A stretch of DNA of 52,916 nucleotides, from contig JAQICC010000232.1 of NCBI GenBank assembly GCA_027858735.1, positions 1 to 52,916 on the forward strand. Direction: 5' to 3'. The DNA is from Salinivirgaceae bacterium (GTDB lineage: Bacteria; Bacteroidota; Bacteroidia; Bacteroidales; SZUA-534). Of the stretch, positions 44,329 to 52,916 are shown piece by piece; the first letter of the stretch is position 1; each line of letters begins with the position of its first letter. The position numbers and the translations under genes were made by a program. The notes under the pieces were generated by a model. The model made no database searches. It was not told where the DNA came from and saw only the letters and a list, made by a program, of their open reading frames with translations.

Positions 44329-45171
44329 TTATTCTTCTGTTTTTGTTTCTTCAGCTTTTGTAGCTTCAACTGCTTCTGCAGGAGCGGCTACTTTTTTAGC
44401 AGCTGATTTTTTTGCTATTGTTTTTGTCTCTTTTTTTGGATCTGCGCCTTTATCTTTAGCACCTCCATCTTTATCCTTCTCAATCTTACGCTCAGAAAGA
44501 CCTTCTTGAATGGCTTTTGTTAAAATCTCAACAACAAGTGCGATTGATTTAGCGGCATCATCATTACATGGAATAGTATAATCAACCAAACTAGGATCTG
44601 AGTTTGTATCAACCATTGCAAAAACAGGAATCTGTAATCTTCTCGCTTCAGCAACAGCAATTTTTTCTTTCTGTATATCAACAATGAACAAAGCTGCAGG
44701 TAAACGGGTAAGATCGGCAATACTACCGAAGTTTTTTTCAAGTTTTGCTCTCTGACGTGAAATCTGCAATCTCTCTCTTTTTGAAAGGTGATTTAAAGTT
44801 CCGTCGCCTTCCATTTTATCGATAGATGTCATTTTCTTAACTGACTTACGAATAGTAGGAAAGTTAGTTAACATACCACCAGACCAACGTTCAGTTACAT
44901 AAGGCATATTAATGTTAGCTACCATTTCAGCTACAATATCTTTAGCTTGTTTTTTGGTTGCAACAAATAAAATTTTTCTACCTGATTTAGCAATTTGCTT
45001 CAATGCTAAAGCGGCCTCATCAATTTTCACTACGGTTTTTTGAAGATCAATAATGTGAATACCATTGCGCTCCATAAATATATATGGGGCCATATGTGGA
45101 TTCCATTTTCTCTTAAGGTGACCGAAATGCGCACCTGCATCTAATAAATCCTGAAAATTTACTCTTGACAT
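44329..45171 (-). CDS. rpsB: Ribosomal protein S2
   Basis: Small-subunit protein S2, 280 residues. The core matches well (DLLDAGAHFGHLKRKWNPHMAPYIF, GRKILFVATKKQAKDIV, RWSGGMLTNFPTIRKSVKKM and FAMVDTNSDPSLVDYTIPCNDDA). Beyond residue about 230 there is a Lys/Ala/Glu-rich tail (GGAKDKGADPKKETK..., AAPAEAVEATKAEE) of about 50 residues, low in complexity and common in Bacteroidota S2. The gene is separated from rpsI by 154 nt, enough for a separate promoter or leader, although no full consensus was found there. Confidence 0.98.
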   Translation of the reverse strand: MSRVNFQDLLDAGAHFGHLKRKWNPHMAPYIFMERNGIHIIDLQKTVVKIDEAALALKQIAKSGRKILFVATKKQAKDIVAEMVANINMPYVTERWSGGMLTNFPTIRKSVKKMTSIDKMEGDGTLNHLSKRERLQISRQRAKLEKNFGSIADLTRLPAALFIVDIQKEKIAVAEARRLQIPVFAMVDTNSDPSLVDYTIPCNDDAAKSIALVVEILTKAIQEGLSERKIEKDKDGGAKDKGADPKKETKTIAKKSAAKKVAAPAEAVEATKAEETKTEE

Positions 45172-45325
45172 TTTTTTTGTTTTAACTCGTTTACATTCTT
45201 AGAATAAAGCAATTGTTAAGTAGTTCTTGTCATAATGGTCGATTTTCAGATGAATATCATGAAACCTCTTATGCAAATAAAAAAATCTTAACAATTTAGA
45301 TACTAAACGAAATTCTGCAGTGCTA

Positions 45326-45712
45326 TTAACGCTTACTGAACTGGAATTTCTTACGTGCTTTTTTCTGTCCTGGTTTCTTTCTCTCAACTTCGCGAGGATC
45401 TCTAGTTACAAATCCAGCTGCTTTTAGTTTACCGCGGCACTCTTCATCAATCTCGATTAAAGCCCTAGTAATACCTAAGCGCAATGCCTCTGCTTGACCC
45501 TTTACACCTCCGCCATCTAGGTTCACTTTTACGTCATACTTATCAGCAACTTCAAGAAGATTAAATGGTTGCATAACAATATACTGAAGAGTTCCTACTG
45601 GAAAATACTCTTTGTAATCTTTGTTGTTAACCGTAACCTTTCCTGAACCGTCGCTCAGGTAAATACGTGCGATAGCCGACTTCCTTCGTCCAATTTTGTT
45701 AATCACTTCCAT
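45326..45712 (-). CDS. rpsI: Ribosomal protein S9
   Basis: Small-subunit protein of 128 residues whose C-terminal tail reaches the P-site tRNA. The family signature GGGVKGQAEALRLGITRAL is present, with VINKIGRRKSAIARIYLSDGSG at the start and the basic end GQKKARKKFQFSKR, including the conserved terminal Lys-Arg. It follows rplM by 5 nt, the almost universal rplM-rpsI pair. Confidence 0.98.
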   Translation of the reverse strand: MEVINKIGRRKSAIARIYLSDGSGKVTVNNKDYKEYFPVGTLQYIVMQPFNLLEVADKYDVKVNLDGGGVKGQAEALRLGITRALIEIDEECRGKLKAAGFVTRDPREVERKKPGQKKARKKFQFSKR

Positions 45713-45717
45713 TTCTT

Positions 45718-46173
45718 CTATTTAATAGAATTTAAACTGATTGTTTCAGGTTTTTGCGCTTCATGTGGATGCGCATCTCCTGCGTAAACAAATAAATTCC
45801 TGAAAAGATCACGTCCTAAAATATTTTTAGGTAACATTCCCTTAACAGCTTTCTCAACCATTGCTATTGGATTTTTCACCATTAGCTTTTCAGCAGTAAT
45901 AGTACGCTGTCCTCCAGGATAACCTGTATGGCTAATGTACTCTTTGTCACTCCATTTGTTTCCGGTTAGCTGAATTTTTTCAGCATTAATAACAATTACG
46001 TTATCACCGCAATCAACATGAGGAGTGAAATCGGTTTTATGCTTTCCTCTTAAAAGGAAGGCAACACCTGTGGCAAGGCGACCCAAAATTGCTTCGTTCG
46101 CGTCAATCACAACCCATTTTTTATCAACGGTTGCCTTGTTTGCCGATTTTGTTTTAAAACTTAAAGTGTCCAC
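45718..46173 (-). CDS. rplM: Ribosomal protein L13
   Basis: Large-subunit assembly protein of 151 residues. It has KKWVVIDANEAILGRLATGVA, DNVIVINAEKIQLTGNKW, the KEYISHTGYPGGQRT loop, and MVEKAVKGMLPKNILGRDLF. It is the first gene of the leftward ribosomal block. A full promoter match lies 66-95 nt upstream at 46239-46268. The rest of the 315-nt gap to the next gene (46174-46488) shows no other feature I can support. Confidence 0.98.
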   Translation of the reverse strand: MDTLSFKTKSANKATVDKKWVVIDANEAILGRLATGVAFLLRGKHKTDFTPHVDCGDNVIVINAEKIQLTGNKWSDKEYISHTGYPGGQRTITAEKLMVKNPIAMVEKAVKGMLPKNILGRDLFRNLFVYAGDAHPHEAQKPETISLNSIK

Positions 46174-46238
46174 TCTACTCCTAACTTTTTAATTAATACA
46201 TAAATACGACGAAAATAAATTTCGCCAAATGTGGGATG

Positions 46239-46268
46239 CAAAAATACAATTTAAATTCAAAACCACAA
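46239..46268 (-). promoter_or_regulatory. Promoter of rplM-rpsI
   Basis: On the minus strand TTG, a 19-nt spacer and TATTTTTG fit the Bacteroidota consensus TTG-N19-TAnnTTTG in full. The predicted leader is about 60 nt, long enough for the ribosomal-protein autoregulation often seen at rplM, though no specific structure was identified. Confidence 0.6.
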
Positions 46269-46488
46269 TTATTATATTCACTTTTTGTTACTGCCTCTTC
46301 AAAGCCCCAAGACACAAGAGTTCAACGATTTTTGAAAGCTTCTATTAGAAAAAAACAAATAACGTACTAAACAATAATTACTCAAATTGGTTCTACAAGT
46401 ACATTTATGACTTTAATATTTTATTATTAAATAATAAGATAATTCAAACAAATTTTTTACATTTACAAGGAACTAAAAATACTCAGCT

Positions 46489-47295
46489 ATGAAACAAGTT
46501 AAATTATTGTTGGGAATTGTGTTTGCATCAATACTCATATTGTCTTGCTCAAACAATAAATCATCAAAAAAATCAGCAGATGCGGTTGATGATATTGACA
46601 TTGACAATTTGGAAATAGTTGCAGGTAACGTACCCATGCCATCATCTTACGAAATTATTCAATTATTAAATAACTCAGGTGCTGGATATATTTTTGATAT
46701 TACAAATCCTCCTCAGAATGTAGAGAATTATATTACGTATAAACAAAAAGCAATAAATCTTGGAATTTACGCCACAGATTTAACTTATACCACTACCTAC
46801 CAAAAAAGAGATGAAACAGCCATGTACCTCGACAATTTTGTGCAACTTGTTGAAGATTTAGAAATTACTGTGTTAGACAGTAAATTTTTTGAAAGCGTTC
46901 AAGGTAATCTTGATAATAGAGACTCGTTAATTATTATTATCAAAAAAGCTCAACATGATACTCATGTATTTTTAAATGAGAGTGGAAAAACCGAAATTGC
47001 CTTATACGCTCTAACAGGAAGCTGGATTGAGGGAATGTACTTGGTTGGTGCAGCCGTAAAATTTGCTGAAAATAAAGAGCCTCTTTATGAAGTAATATTA
47101 AAACACAAAAAATCGCTGGTTGATTTAATCAGTATAATGGAAAAAGAAAAAGATAATGAAAATTTCAAGGATATTTATTCATCATTAGGTGATATTCTTT
47201 CTCTTTTAAAAAAAATGGAAAAGAACAACAATGACTATAAAACAGCCGAACAACTTAAAGATAAAATTACTGACCTTAGAAATTCTTTAGTATAA
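46489..47295 (+). CDS. Lipoprotein of unknown function
   Basis: A 268-residue exported lipoprotein with signal peptide and lipobox ILILSC (Cys at about residue 20), then a Ser/Lys/Asp-rich linker (to about 45). The mature part looks alpha-helical, with VPMPSSYEIIQLLNNSGAGYIFDITN, the Tyr/Thr-rich LTYTTTYQKRD and a charged helical C-terminus. I do not recognise a named domain, although similar proteins are widespread in Bacteroidota. It is a single-gene transcript: a clear terminator follows and the upstream neighbour is divergent. Confidence 0.8.
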   Translation: MKQVKLLLGIVFASILILSCSNNKSSKKSADAVDDIDIDNLEIVAGNVPMPSSYEIIQLLNNSGAGYIFDITNPPQNVENYITYKQKAINLGIYATDLTYTTTYQKRDETAMYLDNFVQLVEDLEITVLDSKFFESVQGNLDNRDSLIIIIKKAQHDTHVFLNESGKTEIALYALTGSWIEGMYLVGAAVKFAENKEPLYEVILKHKKSLVDLISIMEKEKDNENFKDIYSSLGDILSLLKKMEKNNNDYKTAEQLKDKITDLRNSLV

Positions 47296-47315
47296 AATCT
47301 TTGTACAATAATATG

Positions 47316-47344
47316 AATGCCGCCAGTTGGCGGCATTTTTTTTT
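47316..47344 (+). terminator. Rho-independent terminator
   Basis: A GC-rich 9-bp stem AATGCCGCC / GGCGGCATT, a 4-nt loop AGTT and a run of nine T. It ends the lipoprotein transcript. Confidence 0.92.
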
Positions 47345-47478
47345 ACAAAAAATTCTGAAGCTCTTTTAAATCCTAAAAAAAACAACCCTTTAACAACTTC
47401 TCACCATTAATAAAAATCATTTCACCGATTAGTTGTTACATTTTACAGGTGTTGCTTAGTAAATAAACAATAAATATG

Positions 47479-47486
47479 TAATTTTG
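47479..47486 (+). promoter_or_regulatory. Candidate -7 box upstream of the sigma-54 activator
   Basis: TAATTTTG matches TAnnTTTG, 88 nt before the ATG at 47575. The nearest TTG (47452) gives a 24-nt spacer, longer than usual. Confidence 0.3.
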
Positions 47487-47574
47487 TCATGAATTAAATG
47501 ACTTTCCTTTATTGACTGGTGCAACTTGCTGTAGCAAAACAGTTAATGGGACTGACAAAAAATCCTAATAGAAA

Positions 47575-48816
47575 ATGGAAGTTCAACAAATAAAACAACG
47601 ATTCGGAATTATTGGAAACTCATACGGTTTAAACCGAGCCATTGACATTGCAATGCAAGTAGCCCCTACTGATTTAACCGTTTTAATATCAGGAGAAAGT
47701 GGTACTGGCAAAGAAACTTTTCCCAAAATAATACATCAATTTAGCTCGCGAAAACACGGACAGTACATAGCCCTAAATTGTGGTGCCATACCTGAGGGTA
47801 CTATAGATTCGGAATTATTTGGTCACGAAAAAGGAGCCTTTACGGGGGCTCACGAATCACGAAAAGGGTATTTTGAGGTTGTCAATAATGGAACTATTTT
47901 TTTAGATGAGGTAGCTGAATTACCCCTTTCTACTCAAGTTAGACTCTTACGCGTTTTAGAATCGGGTGAATTTATTAAAGTAGGTTCATCGAAGGTTACT
48001 AAAACAAATGTTAGAGTAGTAGCAGCCACAAATGTTAATGTAGTAAAAGCAATTGAAGAAGGAAAATTTCGTGAGGATTTATTCTACAGGCTAAATACTG
48101 TACCCATAATAATGCCTGCATTACGCGAACGAACTGAAGACATACATTTACTATTTAGAAAATTCGCAAAGGACTCGGCAGAAAAATTTAGAATGCCTTC
48201 TCTTTCGCTTTCACAAGAAGCTGTTGACTTATTAACCAATTATCGCTGGCCAGGTAATATTCGCCAACTGAAAAACATAACAGAACAAATTTCAATACTT
48301 GAAGAAAAAAGAAATATTGATGCCATAACCCTAAAGAAATATTTACCCATTTTTGAAGGTTCAAAATTACCTGCACTATACAAAAAAGAAGAAGAGCAAA
48401 CCTTTCGTTCTGAGCGAGAAATATTATATAAGGTGCTTTTCGATATGAAAAAAGATATGGGCGACTTGAAACAATTGGTACACGACCTAATGGATCAAGG
48501 AGTTGACAAGGATGACATAAGTGAAGATAATGCCCGAATAATGAAAAGCCTATACAACAAGACTGATACATCTGTGGCAGAACCTGATTCTGATGAAAAA
48601 TCATTAATAATACCGCGTGAGCAAGATGCTTCTGCTCAAATTCAAGATACCGAAGAATTTGTAGAAGAGTCGTTATCGTTAGTTGACAAAGAAATTGAGC
48701 TCATAAAAAAGGCTCTTGAGAAACATGGAGGAAAAAGAAGGCATGCAGCTGAAGATTTGGGAATTTCGGAACGAACATTGTATAGAAAAATAAAAGAATA
48801 CAATATTGATTTATAG
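47575..48816 (+). CDS. Sigma-54-dependent transcriptional activator (no receiver domain)
   Basis: A 413-residue AAA+ enhancer-binding protein. The sigma-54 interaction domain starts almost at the N-terminus (FGIIGNSYGLNRAI). It has Walker A GESGTGKET, the sigma-54-contacting loop GAFTGA, Walker B IFLDEVAELP and the arginine region EDLFYRLNTVPI. A charged linker (about 260-360) leads to a Fis-type helix-turn-helix (KALEKHGGKRRHAAEDLGISERTLYRKI). No receiver, GAF or PAS sensor domain is present, so control must come from level or partner proteins. The gene precedes lptE and secG, a conserved Bacteroidota arrangement. Confidence 0.92.
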   Translation: MEVQQIKQRFGIIGNSYGLNRAIDIAMQVAPTDLTVLISGESGTGKETFPKIIHQFSSRKHGQYIALNCGAIPEGTIDSELFGHEKGAFTGAHESRKGYFEVVNNGTIFLDEVAELPLSTQVRLLRVLESGEFIKVGSSKVTKTNVRVVAATNVNVVKAIEEGKFREDLFYRLNTVPIIMPALRERTEDIHLLFRKFAKDSAEKFRMPSLSLSQEAVDLLTNYRWPGNIRQLKNITEQISILEEKRNIDAITLKKYLPIFEGSKLPALYKKEEEQTFRSEREILYKVLFDMKKDMGDLKQLVHDLMDQGVDKDDISEDNARIMKSLYNKTDTSVAEPDSDEKSLIIPREQDASAQIQDTEEFVEESLSLVDKEIELIKKALEKHGGKRRHAAEDLGISERTLYRKIKEYNIDL

Positions 48817-48832
48817 TTTTATTAAACACTCA

Positions 48833-49342
48833 ATGAAAAAATACAGTATATATATATGCGTAATACTAATTTTTGCTACATCTGGATGTAAAGTAAATTA
48901 CTCGTTTACCGGAGCAAGCATTCCTATTGAAGCAAAAACAGTCTCCGTATCAGATTTTCCAAATATGGCTCCTCTCGTTAATCCATTACTTAGCAATACT
49001 TTAAGAGAAGCCTTACGCGATAAATTCATGAACCAAACCAGCTTACAGATTGTACAGTATAGTGGTGATTTGCAATTTGAAGGGACTATTACACAATACA
49101 ATACAAGACCAATGAATATACAGGCCGGAAGTGATGACGCTGCTCAAAATAGACTAACTATAGGTATAAAAGTTAAGTTTATTAACACCATTGAACCTGA
49201 ATCGAGCTTTGAAACAACATTTTCTCAATACTCAGAATACAATAGTGATCAGAATTTTCAGGATGTTGAAAACGACTTAGTTGATCAAATTACAGTAAAA
49301 CTTGTAGAAGATATATTTAATAAGGCCGTTGTAAATTGGTAA
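48833..49342 (+). CDS. lptE: LptE family LPS-assembly lipoprotein
   Basis: Predicted outer-membrane lipoprotein that plugs LptD and helps insert LPS. I take the ATG at 48833 (MKKYSIYICVILIFATSGCKV), which places a clean signal peptide and lipobox (ATSGC) at the N-terminus; the track start at 48806 adds nine residues and lies inside the upstream gene. The mature part begins VNYSFTGASIPIEAKTVSV and has SNTLREALRDKFM, LQFEGTITQYN and SQYSEYNSDQNFQ, typical of the Bacteroidota LptE family. Length is 169 residues. Confidence 0.88.
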   Translation: MKKYSIYICVILIFATSGCKVNYSFTGASIPIEAKTVSVSDFPNMAPLVNPLLSNTLREALRDKFMNQTSLQIVQYSGDLQFEGTITQYNTRPMNIQAGSDDAAQNRLTIGIKVKFINTIEPESSFETTFSQYSEYNSDQNFQDVENDLVDQITVKLVEDIFNKAVVNW

Positions 49343-49349
49343 TGCAATT

Positions 49350-50156
49350 ATGAATAAAACTTTGTTTTATCAATATATGCATCATCCTGAATTGTTGGAT
49401 GAGCGATCGTTGACTGAGATTGAAAATATTTTAGAGGCATACCCTTATTTTCAATCAGCAAGGCTTTTACATATAAAAAACTTATGTAACCAAGGTAGCA
49501 TAAGTTACAACAGAGAATTAAAAAAGACCGCTGTATGGATTACCGACCGAAGTCAGCTATTTTATTTACTTGATGAAAGAGTATTATTACCGGTTGATGA
49601 CTATTCTGATAGAAAAAAACAAAATACTGAAACCAGTATAGAAGACTCTGCACTAGATTTTTCGGCATTATCTGAGGTAACTGAATTTGCCAGCAAACGT
49701 GAAAAGACCAAAGCAGAACTTCAAAATGACGAATTATCTCAACTAATAATGTCGGGTGCTGCTCAGTCTTCTACCTTTTTTAATGTTGACGACAAGGTTG
49801 ATTTAGAGAGCTTTGTAAAAACCTTTAAGAAACGGAAACCTGATGACGATGCAAAGGTTGATGCGATTGAAGAGAAAAGTGAACATCGAAAAAAGTTAAT
49901 TGATAGCTTTATTTTTGAACAACCCAAAATTGCGCCTGTCCATTCAAAAAAAGAGGAATACGATTTATCACCACCTGATGACAAGAATGCAGATTCAGAC
50001 ATGATAACCGACACGCTTGCAAAGATTTATATAAATCAAGGAAAATATGAAAAAGCAATTTTGGCTTACGAAAAATTAAGTTTGAAATATCCGAGAAAAA
50101 ATATTTACTTTGCAGGTCAAATTCAGCAAATAAAAGAATTAATTAATAATCAATAA
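49350..50156 (+). CDS. Hypothetical protein with C-terminal TPR-like segment
   Basis: A 268-residue, probably cytoplasmic protein without a signal peptide. The N-terminal ~90 residues (LFYQYMHHPELLDERSLTEIE, EAYPYFQSARLLHIKNL) are conserved in Bacteroidota. The middle is acidic and variable. The C-terminal 45 residues contain one tetratricopeptide-like repeat (TLAKIYINQGKYEKAILAYEKLSLKYP). No known function. It is tightly placed between lptE (7 nt) and secG (9 nt), so it is likely co-expressed with envelope biogenesis genes. Confidence 0.82.
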   Translation: MNKTLFYQYMHHPELLDERSLTEIENILEAYPYFQSARLLHIKNLCNQGSISYNRELKKTAVWITDRSQLFYLLDERVLLPVDDYSDRKKQNTETSIEDSALDFSALSEVTEFASKREKTKAELQNDELSQLIMSGAAQSSTFFNVDDKVDLESFVKTFKKRKPDDDAKVDAIEEKSEHRKKLIDSFIFEQPKIAPVHSKKEEYDLSPPDDKNADSDMITDTLAKIYINQGKYEKAILAYEKLSLKYPRKNIYFAGQIQQIKELINNQ

Positions 50157-50165
50157 AGTAAAGAA

Positions 50166-50501
50166 ATGTTTATAGTAATTTCAGTATTAATTTTCATTGT
50201 GTGCCTTCTATTAATTTTGATTGTTTTAGTACAAAATTCAAAAGGCGGAGGTTTGGCTGCTAACTTTTCAGGATCGAACCAAGTAATGGGTGTAAGAAAA
50301 ACGACCGACTTTTTAGAAAAAGCCACCTGGACACTAGCCGGAGTTTTATTGTTTTTATGTGTGTTGGCTGCAGGATTTATTCCTAGAGAACAAGGTGAAA
50401 CTAACGAGTCATTAATGCAAGAGCAAATTGACAATGTTACTGATCCTACTGCTGTACCAGGAAACTTTCCACTATCAGCGCCAGAAGAAGAGGAAGAATA
50501 A
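50166..50501 (+). CDS. secG: Preprotein translocase subunit SecG
   Basis: Small inner-membrane subunit (111 residues) of the SecYEG channel. It has two hydrophobic helices, residues about 3-22 and 55-75. Between them is the conserved cytoplasmic loop with VLVQNSKGGGLAANFSG and the TTDFLEKATW segment. A polar acidic tail (about 35 residues) is usual in this phylum. It lies 9 nt after the TPR-like gene and ends the operon; a weak hairpin follows. Confidence 0.94.
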   Translation: MFIVISVLIFIVCLLLILIVLVQNSKGGGLAANFSGSNQVMGVRKTTDFLEKATWTLAGVLLFLCVLAAGFIPREQGETNESLMQEQIDNVTDPTAVPGNFPLSAPEEEEE

Positions 50502-50527
50502 TAACACTAAATAAAAATTATTAATGT

Positions 50528-50560
50528 CAGCTTGTCATACAAGCTGCCATTTTCTTTTCT
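50528..50560 (+). terminator. Weak hairpin after secG
   Basis: A 7-bp stem CAGCTTG / CAAGCTG with a 5-nt loop, followed by the T-rich CCATTTTCTTTTC. Probable secG terminator, but the U-tract is interrupted. Confidence 0.55.
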
Positions 50561-50749
50561 CAATAATTTTTTCCCATTTACTAGCTTAACAAGCTATTAT
50601 TGTGAATTTTACCGCCTTTTAAACAAAAAATATACTTTAATAAAGATGCCAAAATTCCATTAAAACTATCTAATTCAAGTTTGGCATAGATTATGACTAT
50701 TTGGGCTTGTTGAAAAATTAAAAAATGTTAACATTAAATATTATAAAAA

Positions 50750-51028
50750 ATGACAAATTTAAATGGTAAAGTTATCGCAGGGAAGGTTTTAGTGCGTCCT
50801 TCAGAAGCTGAAGAAAAAACTGCAGGAGGTATCTATATTCCTGATTCTGCTCAAGATGCACCACTTAACGGTGAAGTAGTTTTGATTGGAAGTGCTGCTA
50901 AAGACCAAAATGTGGAAATAAAAGTTGGCGATAAAGTTATGTATGGTAAGTATGGAGGAACTGAATTGGTAATTGACAACGTATCTTACTTACTAATGTC
51001 GCAAAATGACATTCTTTACATATTTTAA
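50750..51028 (+). CDS. groS: Co-chaperonin GroES
   Basis: A 92-residue lid of the GroEL folding chamber. It has the GKVIAGKVLVRPSEAEEKTAGGI start with the mobile loop (TAGGIYIPDSAQDAPLNGEVV), then IKVGDKVMYGKYGGTELVID and the C-terminal QNDILYI. The length is normal. It is 31 nt ahead of groL and certainly in the same operon. No CIRCE/HrcA inverted repeat is visible in the 248-nt upstream gap, so heat control, if any, uses another route. Confidence 0.97.
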   Translation: MTNLNGKVIAGKVLVRPSEAEEKTAGGIYIPDSAQDAPLNGEVVLIGSAAKDQNVEIKVGDKVMYGKYGGTELVIDNVSYLLMSQNDILYIF

Positions 51029-51047
51029 TTGATTTGTAATAAAATAA

Positions 51048-52691
<1,644 letters not shown>

Positions 52692-52717
52692 GAATTAAAC
52701 AAAATTCTATAATAAGA

Positions 52718-52747
52718 AAAGCCTTCTCAAAATTGAGAAGGCTTTCT
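52718..52747 (+). terminator. Terminator after groESL
   Basis: A 13-bp potential stem AAAGCCTTCTCAA / TTGAGAAGGCTTT, in which the innermost pairs must open to form the loop, then TCTTTAT. The T-run is short, but the stem is strong. Confidence 0.8.
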
Positions 52748-52775
52748 TTATCAACAATAATAATTAACTATAATT

Positions 52776-52916
52776 AGTGTCTGTCCATAAAGTCGAGAGT
52801 TTGAGCTAAAAAGTTCAAATTCGAGGCGTGTGAAAAATTCAAACCACAGTATACTAGTGTATTCGAGGATTTGGATTTTGAGCGACAACGAAGAAGTTGG
52901 ACTTTATAGACAAACT
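52776..52916. repeat. MITE-like inverted-repeat element (may continue past window)
   Basis: The left arm AGTGTCTGTCCATAAAGTC (52776-52794) and right arm GACTTTATAGACAAACT (52900-52916) are imperfect inverted repeats: the inner 16 positions agree at 14. The ~140-bp interior has no ORF and includes smaller inverted motifs (around CAGTATACTAGTGTAT). A 26-bp part recurs exactly at 6950-6975. Size, terminal repeats, lack of coding and copy number above one fit a non-autonomous mobile element or intergenic repeat family. Confidence 0.7.

Noticed and set aside
44310-44369. Twenty-residue N-terminal extension of EF-Ts in the ORF track
   Set aside because: Lys/Gln-rich reading of the rpsB tail region; the conserved protein starts at the ATG ending at 44309.
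47517-47531. CTGGTGCAACTTGCT resembles a sigma-54 (-24/-12) promoter ahead of the sigma-54 activator gene
   Set aside because: GG and GC are separated by 8 nt, not the required 10, and the GCAC part is imperfect.
50502-50749. CIRCE/HrcA operator upstream of groES
   Set aside because: No TTAGCACTC-N9-GAGTGCTAA-like inverted repeat is present; only AT-rich sequence and small hairpins.

Overview
The window looks like chromosomal DNA of an AT-rich Bacteroidota bacterium, most likely in the Bacteroidales/Marinilabiliales branch (the order is an inference). The phylum call rests on several signs. Genes for the type IX secretion system (porX and a porW/sprE-like lipoprotein) lie side by side. Gene orders typical of the phylum are present (DUF4271-hemD-rnpA; sigma-54 activator-lptE-TPR protein-secG). 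Promoter candidates fit TTG-N19-TAnnTTTG, and start codons generally lack Shine-Dalgarno sequences. No rRNA, tRNA, CRISPR array or intact transposase gene was seen.

Layout. 1-1.5 kb: a decaying stretch with a long hairpin, a subtilisin-like protease that has lost its serine half, and a zinc-ribbon gene remnant with an in-frame stop. 1.5-6.9 kb: housekeeping genes (uvrC, a DUF1080 lipoprotein, tsaE, alanine dehydrogenase, two CDGSH iron-sulfur proteins). 7-11.3 kb: porX and porW. 11.4-32.8 kb: a large surface-polysaccharide locus. 33-42 kb: a YfhO-type membrane protein, an S41 protease, rnpA, hemD, DUF4271, an OmpA-family lipoprotein and a radical SAM protein. 42-46.2 kb: the leftward translation block rplM-rpsI / rpsB-tsf / pyrH-frr. 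46.5-52.7 kb: a lipoprotein of unknown function, a sigma-54 activator, lptE, a TPR protein, secG and groES-groEL. The window ends in a MITE-like inverted-repeat element; part of the same element abuts the porX stop codon.

The most interesting part is the polysaccharide locus, which holds two modules. Module A (14.0-22.9 kb, rightward, genes overlapping or closely packed) encodes a legionaminic-acid-type nonulosonate pathway: a 4,6-dehydratase, LegC aminotransferase, a sugar N-formyltransferase where the N-acetyltransferase LegH is expected, LegI synthase, LegG hydrolysing epimerase, a PtmE-type CBS/nucleotidyltransferase, LegF CMP-transferase and a LIC12162-like putative glycosyltransferase. 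This predicts an N-formylated legionaminic acid derivative.

Module B (24.2-31.3 kb, two convergent operons) contains a full set resembling the Campylobacter jejuni Cj1415-Cj1418 enzymes that build the activated phosphoramidate used for O-methyl phosphoramidate capsule decoration: L-glutamine kinase, gamma-glutamyl-CDP-amidate hydrolase, CTP:phosphoglutamine cytidylyltransferase and a CDP-phosphoramidate kinase-like protein. With them are a methyltransferase, a second formyltransferase-like protein with an altered active site, and a CDP-alcohol phosphotransferase-fold membrane protein with a changed motif that is a candidate transferase. A Wzx-type flippase follows. No Wzy polymerase or initiating transferase is visible, so the glycan must be completed by genes elsewhere. 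All functional statements are from reading sequences and family knowledge; no database search was run.
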